Shown here in pieces: positions 1-7,780 of a stretch of 64,000 nucleotides of DNA. A program made the translations under genes and the position numbers. The notes beneath the pieces were generated by a model that saw nothing but the letters and a program-made list of their open reading frames with translations, did not search any database and was not told where the DNA came from. This stretch comes from CAVVXX01 sp052389895 (GTDB lineage Bacteria > Pseudomonadota > Alphaproteobacteria > Micropepsales > Micropepsaceae), in contig JBQTHM010000039.1 in assembly GCA_052389895.1 (NCBI GenBank), forward strand, positions 13,878 through 77,877. The letters are read 5' to 3'. The number at the start of each line of letters is the position of its first letter. Within the stretch, counting starts at the first letter, position 1.

Positions 1-1
1 A

Positions 2-100
2 CTGGATGCCGTGCGCAGCGCGCTCAAGAGTGGCAACATCAGCGCAGCGGCGAGATACGGCCGGGTGTTCGAATTGCGACCGGTTTCCGCCGCAGAGTGA
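2..100 (+). CDS. C-terminal fragment of unidentified protein, probable toxin of a TA pair
   Basis: An open frame enters from the left edge and ends at the TGA at 98-100, leaving about 32 residues with the C-terminus RPVSAAE. The fragment is too short to assign to a family. It stops six bases before the TTG start of a ribbon-helix-helix antitoxin-like gene on the same strand, which is the usual toxin-antitoxin layout, so a toxin role is inferred from context only. It could equally be an unrelated upstream gene. Confidence 0.45.
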   Translation: MDAVRSALKSGNISAAARYGRVFELRPVSAAE

Positions 101-106
101 GGACCC

Positions 107-373
107 TTGGCCAGAAAACGTAAACCCGTGCCTCGCTTCAAGCGCGAAACAGAGGAACGCAGATACTGGGAGAGCCACGACTCTGCCGAGCACATCGATT
201 GGAGCAAGGCCGAGCGCGCGCGCTTTCCCAATCTCAAGCCGTCGACGCAGTCCATCTCGCTGCGGCTGCCGGTGAGCCTTCTGGAGCGCATCAAAATGGC
301 GGCTAACAAGCGCGATGTGCCCTACCAATCGCTGATTAAGACGTGGCTGTCCGAGAAATCGGAAAAGGCATAG
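107..373 (+). CDS. CopG/BrnA-type ribbon-helix-helix antitoxin
   Basis: This 88-residue protein has the layout of the CopG-type antitoxin family (PF12441-like). The N-terminal half carries the characteristic ERRYWESHDSAEHIDW segment, and the C-terminal half has a ribbon-helix-helix pattern beginning SISLRLPVSLLERIK. Such proteins bind their own operator and neutralise a partner toxin, often a BrnT- or RelE-like RNase. The start is a TTG at 107 preceded by GAGTGAGGA at 95-103, which overlaps the stop codon of the preceding fragment, so the pair is probably co-transcribed. The partner lies mostly outside the window, so the toxin type cannot be named. Confidence 0.72.
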   Translation: MARKRKPVPRFKRETEERRYWESHDSAEHIDWSKAERARFPNLKPSTQSISLRLPVSLLERIKMAANKRDVPYQSLIKTWLSEKSEKA

Positions 374-387
374 GCCTCTGCACCAGA

Positions 388-459
388 GTGACCGGCTTAT
401 CTGAAAACATCCTCTCCTGCATCGGCAATACACGGCTGATGGCGCTGCGGCGTGCATGA
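388..459 (+). pseudogene. N-terminal remnant of a cysteine synthase gene
   Basis: A GTG-initiated mini-frame of 23 codons ends at TGA 457-459. It contains ILSCIGNTRLMALRR, which matches the N-terminal signature of cysteine synthase/cystathionine beta-synthase family enzymes (IGNTPLxxLxxx). The next expected element, the PLP-lysine region, is absent. A C-terminal remnant of the same family lies at 1082-1258 on the same strand, on the far side of the DUF411 gene. The pair looks like one gene that lost its centre. The similarity is judged by eye from family knowledge. Confidence 0.6.
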
Positions 460-600
460 ATGGCCGCGCGTCGCCTGCGCTTGTCTGCGCGGTTTTGTGC
501 CACGCCCTCGTTCCGCATTCTTTGGCAGCCTCCGGGCGCGCCCATGCGTTTAGACAGGCGTAAGTAAATCGCCTACTCTTATGTCTACAGGAGAAACATC

Positions 601-1053
601 ATGGTGAGAAAAGCCTTATCACTGCTATTCGGCCTTGCGCTCGTAGTATCCGCCCTTCCCACGCAAGCAACCGCCGCACAGATGAGCGCGGTGATGTACA
701 AGAACCCCGATTGCGCCTGCTGCGAAGGTTACGCGAATTACCTGCGCAAGAACGGCTATTCGGTCGCGATCAAGGAAGTCGCCGACCTGCGCGGCTTCAA
801 CAAGAAGCAGGGCATTCCCGATGCGCTCGAGGGCTGCCACACGATGTTTGTCAATGGCTACATTATCGAGGGCCACGTGCCCCTCAACGCGATCCAGAAG
901 CTGCTCACCGAGCGGCCGAAGATCCGCGGCATCTCGATTCCTGGCATGCCTACCGGCGTCCCCGGCATGGAGGGCCCGCGCGAGCACCCGATCGCGATCT
1001 ATGAAATCGCCGATGGCGCCACGAAGCCGAAAGTGTTCATGACGCTGCGCTAA
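601..1053 (+). CDS. DUF411 periplasmic metal-binding protein (copper-associated)
   Basis: A 150-residue exported protein of the DUF411 (PF04214) family. Residues 1-26 form a signal peptide ending around ATAAQ. The DUF411 core begins VMYKNPDCACCEGY, a thioredoxin-like start with clustered Cys residues (C39, C41, C42) that are candidate metal ligands. A further Cys/His pair lies in EGCHTMF and the MPTGVPGME segment is typical of the family. DUF411 proteins are commonly found with copper resistance genes, and the next intact gene encodes a copper nitrite reductase, so copper handling in the periplasm is inferred. The ATG at 601 follows an AGGAGA Shine-Dalgarno sequence at 589-594. The gene lies between two remnants of a cysteine synthase gene. 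Confidence 0.85.
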   Translation: MVRKALSLLFGLALVVSALPTQATAAQMSAVMYKNPDCACCEGYANYLRKNGYSVAIKEVADLRGFNKKQGIPDALEGCHTMFVNGYIIEGHVPLNAIQKLLTERPKIRGISIPGMPTGVPGMEGPREHPIAIYEIADGATKPKVFMTLR

Positions 1054-1081
1054 GACGCGGCCACCGGCGCAGCCCAAGGCA

Positions 1082-1258
1082 ACAGGGGAATATGACCGCG
1101 CTGCTCGAGAAGGGCTGTTCGCGGGCTCTTCCACCGGCGCCAATGTGATTGCCGCGCTGCGCACGGCCGAATCTCTCGGCCCGGGCGCAACCGTCGTGAC
1201 CGTGCTTTGCGACACGGGAATGAAATACCTGAAAACCTTCGCACTGCTGGCGGACTGA
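1082..1258 (+). pseudogene. C-terminal remnant of a cysteine synthase gene
   Basis: Frame 2 reads through to TGA 1256-1258 and encodes GLFAGSSTGANV at about 1112-1147, then VVTVLCDTGMKYLKT. These are the phosphate-binding SxG loop and the penultimate strand of cysteine synthase/CBS enzymes. There is no start codon with a ribosome binding site, and the N-terminal 200 or so residues of the fold are missing. The remnant begins just after the DUF411 stop codon, and the matching N-terminal scrap lies at 388-459. Both are in the same orientation, which supports one decayed gene. The rest of the gap to nirK (1259-1472) is non-coding apart from the box listed separately. Confidence 0.65.
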
Positions 1259-1374
1259 GGGGGCGAATTCGAACCCCCTGCGGCAGGGCGGCGCACGCCC
1301 CATGCGGGCCGCGCGATACCGCTCAACCCGCGCGATTTCTAGGTATTTTCCCTTATCCCTTGGCGCCCCGGTTT

Positions 1375-1388
1375 TTGCGCTGGATCAA
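1375..1388 (+). promoter_or_regulatory. FNR/NnrR-like binding site upstream of nirK
   Basis: The 14-mer TTGCGCTGGATCAA matches 8 of 10 defined bases of the CRP/FNR-family consensus TTGAT-N4-ATCAA. It lies 85 bp before the nirK ATG, which would suit a site near -41.5 of a promoter with a leader of about 50 nt. Denitrification genes in alphaproteobacteria are commonly controlled by FNR-family NnrR/Dnr proteins. The site is inferred from pattern only. Confidence 0.45.
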
Positions 1389-1472
1389 CCATATAGGCCC
1401 GAGAGTGCCGCTTATTGGCGCTGCCAGCTTGGGCCAGCCGTCCGGGCCGGCACCGCAAAATGGGAGAGCAAA

Positions 1473-2642
1473 ATGCAGTTCCGGAAATTGAGAGATTGGC
1501 CCCTGATCGGGCTGGGCGTGGCACTTCTGGTGATCGTGCTCGTGGCATGGCCGCGTTCCTCTACTACCGAGGCACCGGCCGTCACGGCGCCAAGCCAAGC
1601 GTCAAACGACATTCAAATGGCGCCGATAACGGCCAAGGCCGATTACGCGTCCTCTGCCATCAGCGCCACCACCGGAACGCAGGTGGAGGCGGGCCCCGGC
1701 CCGATCAGCATCGTGCGCGACCCCAGCGACCTGCCGCCCCCCGTGGGCCAGCGCGGGCCGCGCCGCGTGAAAGTGGACCTGGAAACGATAGAGGTCACCG
1801 GCAAGCTGAACGACGGCGCCACATACCGCTTTTGGACCTTCAATGGAAAAGTTCCCGGTCCCTTCGTGCGCGTGCGCGTGGGCGACATCGTCGAGGTTCA
1901 CCTGAAGAACCGCGAGGACAGCGCCTTTATGCACAACGTGGACTTCCACGCCGTGCTCGGCCCCGGCGGCGGCGCCAAGGCGACCGAAGCGGGCGCGGGC
2001 GAAATGCGGGGCTTCGAGTTCAAGGCCCTGCATCCCGGCCTCTACGTCTATCACTGCGCGGTTATGCCGGCGGCGCAGCACATAGCCAACGGCATGTACG
2101 GGCTCATTCTTGTGGAACCGGAAGGCGGCCTTCCAAAGGTGGACCGCGAATTTTATGTCATGCAAGGCGAACTGTACACGAAGGAAAAATTCGGCGCGCA
2201 GGGCGAGCACGCGGAAGACTACGAAAAGCTGATCGACGAGCGGCCGGAATATTTCACTTTCAACGGCGCGGTCGGCGCACTGGCAACCGAAAAACCGCTG
2301 AAGTCAAAAGTGGATGAAACGGTGCGCGTGTTCTTCGGCGTAGGCGGGCCGAACTACGACTCGTCGTTCCACATCATCGGCACGGTGTTCAGCCGTGTGT
2401 ATCAGTACGCATCGCTGACTTCGGCTCCCGTGACCGACGTGCAAACCGTGACGGTCGCGCCCGGCGGCGCGGTGGTCGTGGACCTGAAGATGCCCGTGCC
2501 CGGCAATTTCGTCCTGGTGGACCATTCCCTGTCGCGCGTGCAGAAGGGTTTGGCAGGAATTCTCCAGGTGGAAGGCCCGCCGAACCCGGAAATCTTCAGG
2601 GACTACAACCCCCAGCGCTCCGCGCAGGTCATGTCGCACTGA
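1473..2642 (+). CDS. nirK: copper-containing nitrite reductase NirK
   Basis: This 389-residue two-cupredoxin-domain protein reduces nitrite to nitric oxide in the periplasm. All expected ligands are visible: type 1 copper H154, C195, H203 and M208; type 2 copper H159, H194 and H351; catalytic D157 and H300 (motifs HNVDFH, YHCA, NGMYG, SFHIIG, VDHSL). Residues 10-26 form a hydrophobic N-terminal segment with no lipobox, so the protein is either membrane-anchored or cleaved nearby; a proline/alanine-rich linker of about 60 residues follows. The ATG at 1473 has GGGAGAG at 1462-1468, and an upstream in-frame extension to 1302 lacks signal-peptide character. It has no nor or nos partner in the window, and a DUF411 copper protein precedes it. 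Confidence 0.93.
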   Translation: MQFRKLRDWPLIGLGVALLVIVLVAWPRSSTTEAPAVTAPSQASNDIQMAPITAKADYASSAISATTGTQVEAGPGPISIVRDPSDLPPPVGQRGPRRVKVDLETIEVTGKLNDGATYRFWTFNGKVPGPFVRVRVGDIVEVHLKNREDSAFMHNVDFHAVLGPGGGAKATEAGAGEMRGFEFKALHPGLYVYHCAVMPAAQHIANGMYGLILVEPEGGLPKVDREFYVMQGELYTKEKFGAQGEHAEDYEKLIDERPEYFTFNGAVGALATEKPLKSKVDETVRVFFGVGGPNYDSSFHIIGTVFSRVYQYASLTSAPVTDVQTVTVAPGGAVVVDLKMPVPGNFVLVDHSLSRVQKGLAGILQVEGPPNPEIFRDYNPQRSAQVMSH

Positions 2643-2646
2643 TACG

Positions 2647-2811
2647 TCAGACCACCTCTGGCGGGGCGGGTTCGCCCTCGGCGAGCGGGTTTGCGGGAGG
2701 CGGCGGAGCGGCAGGCTTCACCGCCTCCACCGCTTCATGGCTTAGCTTGATGACAGCGAGGATGTCTACGACCACAACCGTAAGAATGAAGACGAGCCCC
2801 GCCTAGCGCAT
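2647..2811 (-). pseudogene. small membrane protein frame with in-frame TAG at codon 3
   Basis: Reading the reverse strand, ATG CGC at 2811-2806 is followed at once by TAG (2805-2803). After it the frame stays open for about 50 codons with a clear transmembrane stretch (LVFILTVVVVDILAVI) and a proline/alanine-rich tail ending EVV before TGA at 2649-2647. The ATG lies 12 bases after the stop of the upstream membrane-protein gene, where an operon member would be expected. Either a nonsense mutation has inactivated a small membrane protein, or translation starts at an internal GTG inside the hydrophobic segment. Function unknown. Confidence 0.35.
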
Positions 2812-2822
2812 GGAGCGGTTGC

Positions 2823-3815
2823 CTAGCCGCGTTCCGTCTGGCTCGCAATGCCGGTCGCCACTATGCCGCGGTAGGCGCGCGCGGTGGCAGCGTAGAGCAT
2901 CGCCGAAAACAGCACATAGAGCAGGAAGGAGGCAGCGATCAGCGGCGGCAGCCGGGGCAGCGCGTCCTGCGCGAGTATGGAGAAAGCGTTCCAGTCGGCC
3001 AATGCGGAAAGCCGTTCTCTTATGGCACCGACCCAATTTGGCAGGAGCACGAAAAACGCGATGACCTTGGCGGCCCCCGCGATCATCGCAAGTGCCACAA
3101 GCGGCGGTACCAGAGAGACATAGATTGCCAAGATCCTCCAGACATTGCCTTTCGACAGCGTCCAGCTCCGCAACAGGTCAAGTTTCTTTTCCGAGACGAT
3201 TAGCGGCGGAAGAAAGAAGTTCAGCCGTATGCTTATGTAGGCGGCGAGCGCCAATATCGTGAGAAAGGCCGCAACGCAAATTGCGATCGCCGCTGAAACG
3301 CTGACATCGGCTAGCACAGCAACCGCAACCACAACCACAATTATAAACGCGAAAACAAGGACGACGTTCGCGGCGTATACGATCAAGTAGGTCGCGAACC
3401 AGGCGCCGAACAATTTCCAGACGGAGGCGCCGAGCCAGAAATTCGCGGAAGCAATATTCGTGTCCAACCCCATCGACACGCGCGTAAGTCCGATCGCCGC
3501 CGCAGATTGCAAGAAGAGGTTCAACAGAAAAAACACGATTGCCAGACGATAGAATTCGCCATACGAAACCAGCAGCCCGGTCAGGATGCGCCGGGCCGTC
3601 TCCTCGCCGCCAATTTCGCTCGCTTCCCGCAACAATTCGGGCAATAACGCGGCAAGATCGCCAGGCAACCCGCGAGCGGGCTCGGCGAGCAGGAACCATC
3701 CGGAAACAAGAACGAGCAGATACGGCAGCCAAGCCACGCCGAGCGCGCGATCAAACCCGCCCAGCCCGAACGCGTAGGCGCGGGCGATGGACGCAAAAAC
3801 AGGAATCTTACGCAT
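2823..3815 (-). CDS. multi-pass membrane protein, paralogue of the upstream gene
   Basis: A 330-residue integral membrane protein with at least six hydrophobic segments, including a very uniform one rich in V, I and A at about residues 150-170. It shares with the preceding gene (3837-4718) an N-terminus of the form MxKIPVxxxIAxAYxFxxG, a following LGVAW motif, and a GNxWRI motif near residue 225, so the two are tandem duplicates that have diverged. No enzyme or transporter family is recognised. The overall look is of uncharacterised membrane proteins with a repeated four- to six-helix unit. It starts 21 bases after the upstream stop codon, so both are probably in one operon. Confidence 0.75.
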   Translation of the reverse strand: MRKIPVFASIARAYAFGLGGFDRALGVAWLPYLLVLVSGWFLLAEPARGLPGDLAALLPELLREASEIGGEETARRILTGLLVSYGEFYRLAIVFFLLNLFLQSAAAIGLTRVSMGLDTNIASANFWLGASVWKLFGAWFATYLIVYAANVVLVFAFIIVVVVAVAVLADVSVSAAIAICVAAFLTILALAAYISIRLNFFLPPLIVSEKKLDLLRSWTLSKGNVWRILAIYVSLVPPLVALAMIAGAAKVIAFFVLLPNWVGAIRERLSALADWNAFSILAQDALPRLPPLIAASFLLYVLFSAMLYAATARAYRGIVATGIASQTERG

Positions 3816-3836
3816 ACACTCCCGCTCGCAACCAGC

Positions 3837-4718
3837 TCAGCTCTGTGCCGCCCCCTGCGAACCAGTGCGCGAGCGATAGGCAAACGCCCCCGCACCAGCC
3901 GTGAGCCCGAGATTGGCAATCGAAAGAATGATCCAAACCGGAATCATGATGAGAAGTCCGATGCCCACCTCCGATTGCAATTGCTGGAGTTTGGCGGCCG
4001 CGTCCGTGCCCTCCGACGCCATAATGCCCAAAGCGAATTCGGGGCCGAGCACCGCCGCCTGTATCATGGATTGAACGATGCTTATGGGAATGACGATGGC
4101 GAGCCAAACTACCATGATCCGCCAGAAATTCCCGAAAGTCAGGTGATATCCACGTTTGATGCTCATCGTATTTTCCGCGACGACAACTGCCGGAAGCAGA
4201 AAGATGAGCCTAACCGCAACGAGAACCAGGGCAAGCGCCAGGATCACGCCGCCAATGCCGGTCACAGACAAGGCGGCATCCGCATCTCCCGCGCCGACTA
4301 TGAAGGCAAGAATGCCGAGCACGATGCCGCCCACAACGGCCAAACCGACGATCAGAAGAATGACGAGCACATATGCGCCGATCAGGCGCCAAACCGGCTT
4401 GTCCAGGGAGAAATAGAAGAACTTTCTGCCCGGGTCCATGCCCAGCGCCATGCGCATCACTTCCACCATTATCATCGCCGTGGCTACGACGGCGACAAAC
4501 ACGAATACGGGAAGAAGCAGCAGCGACCCGCCGAGAGTGCTCAGATCTTGTGTAGTTGTGAACGTCTGCAACGCGGAAATATAGGGCAAGAGCAGGAAAT
4601 AACCCGCAACGCACACGAGCAGGAACGGGAACCAAGCGACGCCCAGAATGCTGAGAATGTTGCCAAAGGCAAAACTGTAAGCGTAGGCGATCGTTTTTCC
4701 GACCGGGATCTTCCCCAT
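3837..4718 (-). CDS. multi-pass membrane protein, first of a tandem pair
   Basis: A 293-residue integral membrane protein beginning MGKIPVGKTIAYAY. I chose the ATG at 4718-4716 because GGAGGGG lies just upstream; an in-frame ATG 39 bases earlier has no such signal and would add a basic, non-conserved leader. About six membrane segments are visible, separated by a charged loop near residue 100 (MDPGRKFFY). Motifs shared with the following gene (LGVAW, ENTMSIKRGYHL, GNFWRI) show duplication. The family is not recognised. The gene is divergent from trmFO, and the 118-base gap should carry promoters for both. Confidence 0.75.
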   Translation of the reverse strand: MGKIPVGKTIAYAYSFAFGNILSILGVAWFPFLLVCVAGYFLLLPYISALQTFTTTQDLSTLGGSLLLLPVFVFVAVVATAMIMVEVMRMALGMDPGRKFFYFSLDKPVWRLIGAYVLVILLIVGLAVVGGIVLGILAFIVGAGDADAALSVTGIGGVILALALVLVAVRLIFLLPAVVVAENTMSIKRGYHLTFGNFWRIMVVWLAIVIPISIVQSMIQAAVLGPEFALGIMASEGTDAAAKLQQLQSEVGIGLLIMIPVWIILSIANLGLTAGAGAFAYRSRTGSQGAAQS

Positions 4719-4836
4719 ATGCCCCTCCCCCCGAAGGCGGCGATTTCTTCTTTGCACAGGTTTATAACAGTTTTGCGGCGGTGCCCAAGGTACGCACGCG
4801 ATTGTTATTGCTCCATCAGGGAGTTATGCCCAGCCA

Positions 4837-6189
4837 ATGACGGCGCTCATCCATGTTGTCGGTGGCGGACTAGCCGGCTGCGAGGCGGCATGGCAGGCGG
4901 CACGCGCGGGCGCGCGCGTCGTGTTGCACGAGATGCGCCCCGCGCGCATGACGCCCGCGCATACGAGCGAATGCCTGGCCGAGCTTGTGTGCTCCAATTC
5001 CTTTCGTTCGGACGACGCCGACTACAACGCCGTCGGCTTGCTGCATGAGGAGATGCGGCGAGCAGATTCGCTCATTATGCGCGCGGCCGACGGGCACAAG
5101 CTGCCCGCGGGCGGCGCACTGGCCGTGGACCGCAACGGATTTTCGGCAGCCGTAGAGGCGGCATGCGCGTCGCATCCACGCATCGAAATCGTGCGTAAAG
5201 AAATTGCCGGCCTGCCGCCCATCGATTGGCCTGACACGATCATTGCGACGGGTCCTCTAACTTCGCCTGCGCTGGCCGATGCCTTGCGCAAGCTCACGGG
5301 CGAAGATTCTCTCGCCTTCTTCGACGCCATAGCGCCGATCGTCTATCGTGAAACGATCAATATGGGAGTTGCGTGGCTGCAATCGCGTTACGACAAAAAA
5401 GGGCCCGGCGGTGGAGAGGCGGACTACATCAATTGCCCGCTGAACAAGGAACAGTACGAGGCGTTTGTGGCCGCGCTGCGCAATGGCGACGCGGTGCAGT
5501 TCCGCGATTGGGAAAAGGACACGCCCTACTTCGAAGGTTGCCTTCCCGTGGAAGTCATGGCGGCTCGCGGGCTCGACACGCTTCGGTGGGGGCCGATGAA
5601 GCCCGTCGGGCTGTGTGACCCGCATACGGGGCGCAGGCCCTATGCCGTTGTGCAGCTGCGTCAAGACAATGCGTTGGGCACGCTGTGGAACGTGGTTGGG
5701 TTCCAGACGAAACTAAAATATGGCGAACAGGTACGCGTGCTCCGGATGATTCCGGGTCTGGAAAATGCCGAATTCGCGCGCCTTGGCGGCATTCATCGTA
5801 ATTCGTTTCTGAATTCGCCCAAGCTGCTGGACGCGCAGTTGCGATTGAAGGCGCAGCCAAATCTTCGCTTCGCTGGCCAGATCACCGGCGTGGAAGGCTA
5901 TGTCGAAAGCGCGGCCATTGGATTGCTTGCCGGTCGCTTTGCCGCCGCCGAGCAAATGGGCGCGGACGTTTCATTGCCGCCCGAAACGACGGCACTGGGC
6001 GCGCTTCTCAATCACATCACGCGTGGCGCGGACTCCCGCTCATTCCAGCCGATGAACGCCAACTTCGGATTGTTTCCGGAAATTCCGAACTGCGCCGTCC
6101 GCGGCCGCGAGCGCAAGAAACTGCTCGGCCGCCGCGCGCTCGCCGATCTCGATCGATGGCTTGGCGCCGCGCGCATGGCGGCGGAATAG
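4837..6189 (+). CDS. trmFO: methylenetetrahydrofolate--tRNA-(uracil-5-)-methyltransferase TrmFO
   Basis: This 450-residue flavoprotein makes 5-methyluridine at position 54 of tRNA, using methylenetetrahydrofolate as carbon donor and FAD/NAD(P)H as reductant. The FAD-binding loop VGGGLAGCEAA is at residues 8-18, and the nucleophile region SECLAELVCSNSF at 44-56 supplies C46 and C52, the latter aligning with the catalytic Cys53 of the Bacillus enzyme. Length and the C-terminal ALGALLNHI and FQPMNANFGL motifs fit the family. This is the bacterial alternative to SAM-dependent TrmA and is common in alphaproteobacteria. The gene stands alone, converging on the squalene-synthase-like gene. Confidence 0.95.
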   Translation: MTALIHVVGGGLAGCEAAWQAARAGARVVLHEMRPARMTPAHTSECLAELVCSNSFRSDDADYNAVGLLHEEMRRADSLIMRAADGHKLPAGGALAVDRNGFSAAVEAACASHPRIEIVRKEIAGLPPIDWPDTIIATGPLTSPALADALRKLTGEDSLAFFDAIAPIVYRETINMGVAWLQSRYDKKGPGGGEADYINCPLNKEQYEAFVAALRNGDAVQFRDWEKDTPYFEGCLPVEVMAARGLDTLRWGPMKPVGLCDPHTGRRPYAVVQLRQDNALGTLWNVVGFQTKLKYGEQVRVLRMIPGLENAEFARLGGIHRNSFLNSPKLLDAQLRLKAQPNLRFAGQITGVEGYVESAAIGLLAGRFAAAEQMGADVSLPPETTALGALLNHITRGADSRSFQPMNANFGLFPEIPNCAVRGRERKKLLGRRALADLDRWLGAARMAAE

Positions 6190-6216
6190 TTCATGCATCT
6201 CCGGGGACAGTTTGCT

Positions 6217-7041
6217 TCAGATTCTTCCCGTCAAACGCGCGCGCAGCATTGCTAGTTGACGTCGAGTTCGAGTCACATCGGTTGCATCGCGAAACGGATT
6301 GAACGAGGCACCCCTCATGACGCGTAAATAAACCGGGCAAAGCGCGGCTGGAAGCAGTGCGGGCAATGCCGTGCCGGCACGCACGGCTCGCGCAGCGTCC
6401 AAATGCGCTTCGGCGGCAATAGCGATTTTTTCCATCGCGGTATTCACTGCCGGAATAATGCGCCCGGCGAACACGTCTTCGGCATTCAGGCCCGTCTGAG
6501 CCGCAATATCGTGCGGGATCACGAGGCGGCGATGCGCGGCGCGGAAAGGCAACGCCCGCAACAGGCCTGTCAATGCGTAGGCAATACCGGCCTCTCTGAA
6601 ATTGCCGGGCGCAGTGTCACCGTCAAGGATACGCCCGGCCAGGCGCATCACGCTGCCTGAAGTCGCGTCAGCGTAGGCTTCCATTTCGGCCAGATTCGCG
6701 AATGGCTCCGATTCAAAATCGCTTTCGCGCGCCTCGATGATTTGCAGAAACAGGCTTTGCGGTAGCGTGTGCCCTCGCAACGTTTCCGACAATGCAAGCA
6801 GCGCCTGATGGGCGCGCGGCCGGCCATCGTAAAGCTCGCCGATTGCTTCACGCCACCACTGCAGACGGATAGCGCCCATAAACGCGTCGTGCGCCACTTC
6901 CGCGGTCTTGGCGATTTCATGATTTGTTGCATAAAGCGCGAATAGATGCGGCCGCATGTGCGCCGGCGCGAACAGCGCCGACAGATAGCGGTCGTAGTCG
7001 TCGCGGCGCACCTCGGCAGCGCACCAGTCGATCGGGCTCAC
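6217..7041 (-). CDS. squalene/phytoene synthase family protein (NDUFAF6-like)
   Basis: A 274-residue all-alpha protein of the squalene/phytoene synthase fold. The region AEVAHDAFMGAIRLQWWREAI at about residues 47-67 corresponds to the first prenyl-diphosphate-binding helix, but the Asp-rich DxxxD signature of true synthases is not there; the form seen is that of the alphaproteobacterial/mitochondrial NDUFAF6-like branch. I therefore do not predict carotenoid or hopanoid synthesis. This branch commonly neighbours sec and trmFO genes in alphaproteobacteria. The start is a GTG at 7041 with only a weak ribosome binding site. A terminator lies between it and the upstream gene, so it probably has its own promoter. 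Confidence 0.8.
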   Translation of the reverse strand: MSPIDWCAAEVRRDDYDRYLSALFAPAHMRPHLFALYATNHEIAKTAEVAHDAFMGAIRLQWWREAIGELYDGRPRAHQALLALSETLRGHTLPQSLFLQIIEARESDFESEPFANLAEMEAYADATSGSVMRLAGRILDGDTAPGNFREAGIAYALTGLLRALPFRAAHRRLVIPHDIAAQTGLNAEDVFAGRIIPAVNTAMEKIAIAAEAHLDAARAVRAGTALPALLPAALCPVYLRVMRGASFNPFRDATDVTRTRRQLAMLRARLTGRI

Positions 7042-7049
7042 GCAAAGGG

Positions 7050-7076
7050 GAAGGGCCGCCCTGGGGACGGCCCTTC
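7050..7076 (-). terminator. intrinsic terminator-like hairpin after the PuuD-like gene
   Basis: On the reverse strand GAAGGGCCG and CGGCCCTTC form a 9-bp perfect stem around a loop TCCCCAGGG, followed by CCCCTTTG. It begins 20 bases after the stop of the PuuD-like gene. The T tract is short, so termination may be partial. Confidence 0.55.
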
Positions 7077-7095
7077 TCCAAAAGCAATGCCAAGC

Positions 7096-7710
7096 TCAAT
7101 ACAGGTTCTGCGCCGAAACCATCGAGAAAAGCATCGGCACCGAAAGCATGGTGTTGAGGCGCGACACGCGCCCCGCCAGCTTCGCAGCCTTGTCGCGACT
7201 TGGCTGATCGAGATTGGGATAGTCATTGCCAATGTTGAGCGCCTTCTTCTGGTTGGGCCAGATGATGAACCAGACATTGAACCACATGATGGTGCCAAGC
7301 CACATGCCGATGCCGATGCCGGTGTTTTTCGGCACGGCGAAGCCTTCAAGCGCACCCAGTGTGAATGCCGCGACCAGATAATCGTTCATGTAGGCCAGAA
7401 TGATGCCGGTTATGATTGTGGCCATCGCGCTCCAGCGGAACCAAAACAGCGCCTCTGGCGCGATGAACTTTGACACGCCCGGTTTCAACTCGGCGGGAAT
7501 CTTGGGCATGGTCGGCGTCTGAACGAAATTGAAATACCAGAGCAGGCCGATCCACATGACCCCTGAGAGCACATGCAGCCACCGCACGAGGAAAACCCAG
7601 AACGGATAACCGCCCCAGCCCTGGATTCCCAAATAGATCAGAAACACCAGGATCGCGAGCACGATGCCCACAATCACCGTATTGCGCAAATTTCCGAATA
7701 TCGCGTCCAC
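7096..7710 (-). CDS. PuuD/DUF989-like urate hydroxylase family membrane protein
   Basis: A 204-residue membrane protein of the COG3748/PuuD family. Conserved segments include FLVRWLHVLSGVMWIGLLWYFN near residue 40, then PEALFWFRWSA and MWFNVWFIIWPNQKKAL. Several histidine and tryptophan-rich helices suggest haem or metal binding. Full PuuD proteins add a C-terminal cytochrome c domain; here the protein stops after the membrane part and has no CxxCH motif, so urate oxidase activity should not be assumed. It lies 70 bases downstream of secD, in the place where secF is usually found. Confidence 0.8.
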   Translation of the reverse strand: MDAIFGNLRNTVIVGIVLAILVFLIYLGIQGWGGYPFWVFLVRWLHVLSGVMWIGLLWYFNFVQTPTMPKIPAELKPGVSKFIAPEALFWFRWSAMATIITGIILAYMNDYLVAAFTLGALEGFAVPKNTGIGIGMWLGTIMWFNVWFIIWPNQKKALNIGNDYPNLDQPSRDKAAKLAGRVSRLNTMLSVPMLFSMVSAQNLY

Positions 7711-7780
7711 AGCGAGCCCCCTCGCGTGATTCCTGACGCTTTATAGCACCTGAGACGCGGCGATGCTCCGACTGGGCACG

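Noticed and set aside
625..1326. 233-codon reverse frame
   Set aside because: It is antisense to the well-supported DUF411 gene, has no recognisable motif and reflects the high GC content.
3975..5048. 357-codon forward frame
   Set aside because: It runs antisense through a membrane protein gene and then out of frame into trmFO; the translation is Arg/His/Gln-rich and unlike a real protein.
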